Positions 6,137 through 6,687 of a stretch of 6,687 nt of DNA are shown here, one piece after another. The position numbers and the translations under genes were made by a program. The notes beneath the pieces were generated by a model. It was not told where the DNA came from. It did not search any database and worked only from the letters and a program-made list of their open reading frames with translations. The stretch covers positions 1 through 6,687 of the forward strand of contig JAFAZU010000504.1 of assembly GCA_019239585.1 (NCBI GenBank). The letters run 5' to 3'. Each line of letters starts with the position of its first letter. Position 1 is the stretch's first letter. This DNA is from Acidobacteriaceae bacterium (GTDB taxonomy: Bacteria > Acidobacteriota > Terriglobia > Bryobacterales > Bryobacteraceae).

Positions 6137-6687
6137 ATGTCCTCTACCATGTGCGACGAAATTCGCCAGCAGCCCGAGGCTCTGGAGCGTACGCTGATTG
6201 CCGAATGGGGCCACGCCGAGCAGCTTCGGCAATACTTCAGCAAGCATCCTGTTCGTTCCATTACCCTTGTAGCGCGTGGAACATCGGACAATGCCGCTCA
6301 GTTCGGGCGGTATCTGCTTGAAATTACGACCGGCATACCCGTTTCGCTCGCTGCGCCCTCGGTCATAACCCTGTACCGCGCACCCCTGCAATGGCAGGAT
6401 ACGGCAGTTGTGGCCATCTCCCAGTCGGGCGAGTCAACCGATACGAATCTGGTTCTGGAAGAAGCAAAAGCGAAAGGCGCACTTGCCATCGGGATTACCA
6501 ACGAGGCCGAGAGCACGCTGGCCCGCCTGGCCCATCATGCCTTTCTGGTTCGCGCTGGAAAAGAGAAAAGCGTTGCCGCTACCAAGACCTACACCGGTCA
6601 ACTTGTTTGTCTGTACCTGCTGGCTTGCGCTTTGGGAGCCCCTTTGTGCCGGGAAGACTTGCAACACCTTCCGGAGGATGCCGCCGC
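6137..6687 (+). CDS. SIS-domain amino-sugar-phosphate enzyme (NagB-II / AgaS-like deaminase/isomerase), 3' end cut by window
   Basis: An open frame runs from the ATG at 6137 to the window end (183 residues and 2 bases). It resembles the sugar isomerase half of GlmS and stand-alone enzymes such as NagB-II or AgaS. These convert or deaminate hexosamine 6-phosphates in the cytoplasm. Visible marks are VARGTSDNAAQFGRYLLE (45-62), with the phosphate-binding G-T-S; the serine-rich AISQSGESTDT (93-103); and AGKEKSVAATKTYT (140-153), where Glu143 aligns with the catalytic Glu of the GlmS isomerase domain. The N-terminus starts directly with EIRQQPEALERTL and has no glutamine amidotransferase domain, so it is not full GlmS. 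The second SIS half lies outside the window. The start has a weak ribosome binding site; ATG at 6149 is an in-frame alternative. It begins 28 bp after the secretin stop, which suggests the same operon. Confidence 0.85.
   Translation, partial: MSSTMCDEIRQQPEALERTLIAEWGHAEQLRQYFSKHPVRSITLVARGTSDNAAQFGRYLLEITTGIPVSLAAPSVITLYRAPLQWQDTAVVAISQSGESTDTNLVLEEAKAKGALAIGITNEAESTLARLAHHAFLVRAGKEKSVAATKTYTGQLVCLYLLACALGAPLCREDLQHLPEDAA

Noticed and set aside
6056..6667. Minus-strand frames opposite the SIS gene
   Set aside because: The plus strand carries clear SIS motifs through this stretch, so these are shadow frames.

Overview
The window looks like a chromosomal segment from a soil-type, Gram-negative bacterium, most likely an Acidobacteriota member. 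That placement is an inference. It rests on moderately high GC, a Tat-exported glycoside hydrolase beside a carbohydrate-type esterase, an NfrB-like glycosyltransferase, and an orphan outer-membrane secretin of a style common in that phylum. No RNA gene, CRISPR array, insertion sequence, phage gene or attachment site was seen.

Layout. (1) Positions 1-1744, plus strand: the last 37 codons of an esterase (Fes/esterase D type), then a complete Tat-exported GH29 alpha-L-fucosidase. This is probably the end of a polysaccharide-degradation operon. (2) Positions 1873-3786, minus strand: an inner-membrane GT2 glycosyltransferase of the NfrB (phage N4 adsorption protein B) type, with a C-terminal MshEN/GSPII_E_N-like domain whose nucleotide-binding signature looks degraded. 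It converges on the fucosidase across 128 bp with no clear terminator. (3) Positions 3774-6687, plus strand: a tightly packed, probably co-transcribed run. It holds a small unrecognised protein (101 aa), a YggX-type Fe(II)-trafficking protein, an orphan secretin whose start overlaps the end of yggX, and the 5' part of a SIS-domain amino-sugar enzyme (NagB-II/AgaS-like) cut by the window edge.

How the genes may work together. The first pair releases fucose and removes ester groups from plant or microbial glycans. NfrB probably makes or exports a surface polysaccharide. The plus-strand run mixes iron/oxidative-stress protection, an outer-membrane pore and amino-sugar metabolism, and its shared logic is not obvious. 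A speculative link is that the secretin could be an outer-membrane outlet for material made by the divergent NfrB-like enzyme, with the SIS enzyme handling amino-sugar precursors. Nothing in the sequence proves this.

The points most worth checking are the loss of both RLG signatures in the NfrB C-terminal domain, the orphan secretin in a yggX operon, a perfect hairpin just before the yggX ribosome binding site, and the head-to-head overlap of the two divergent genes near 3774-3786. I did not find a clear, wholly new defence or mobile system.
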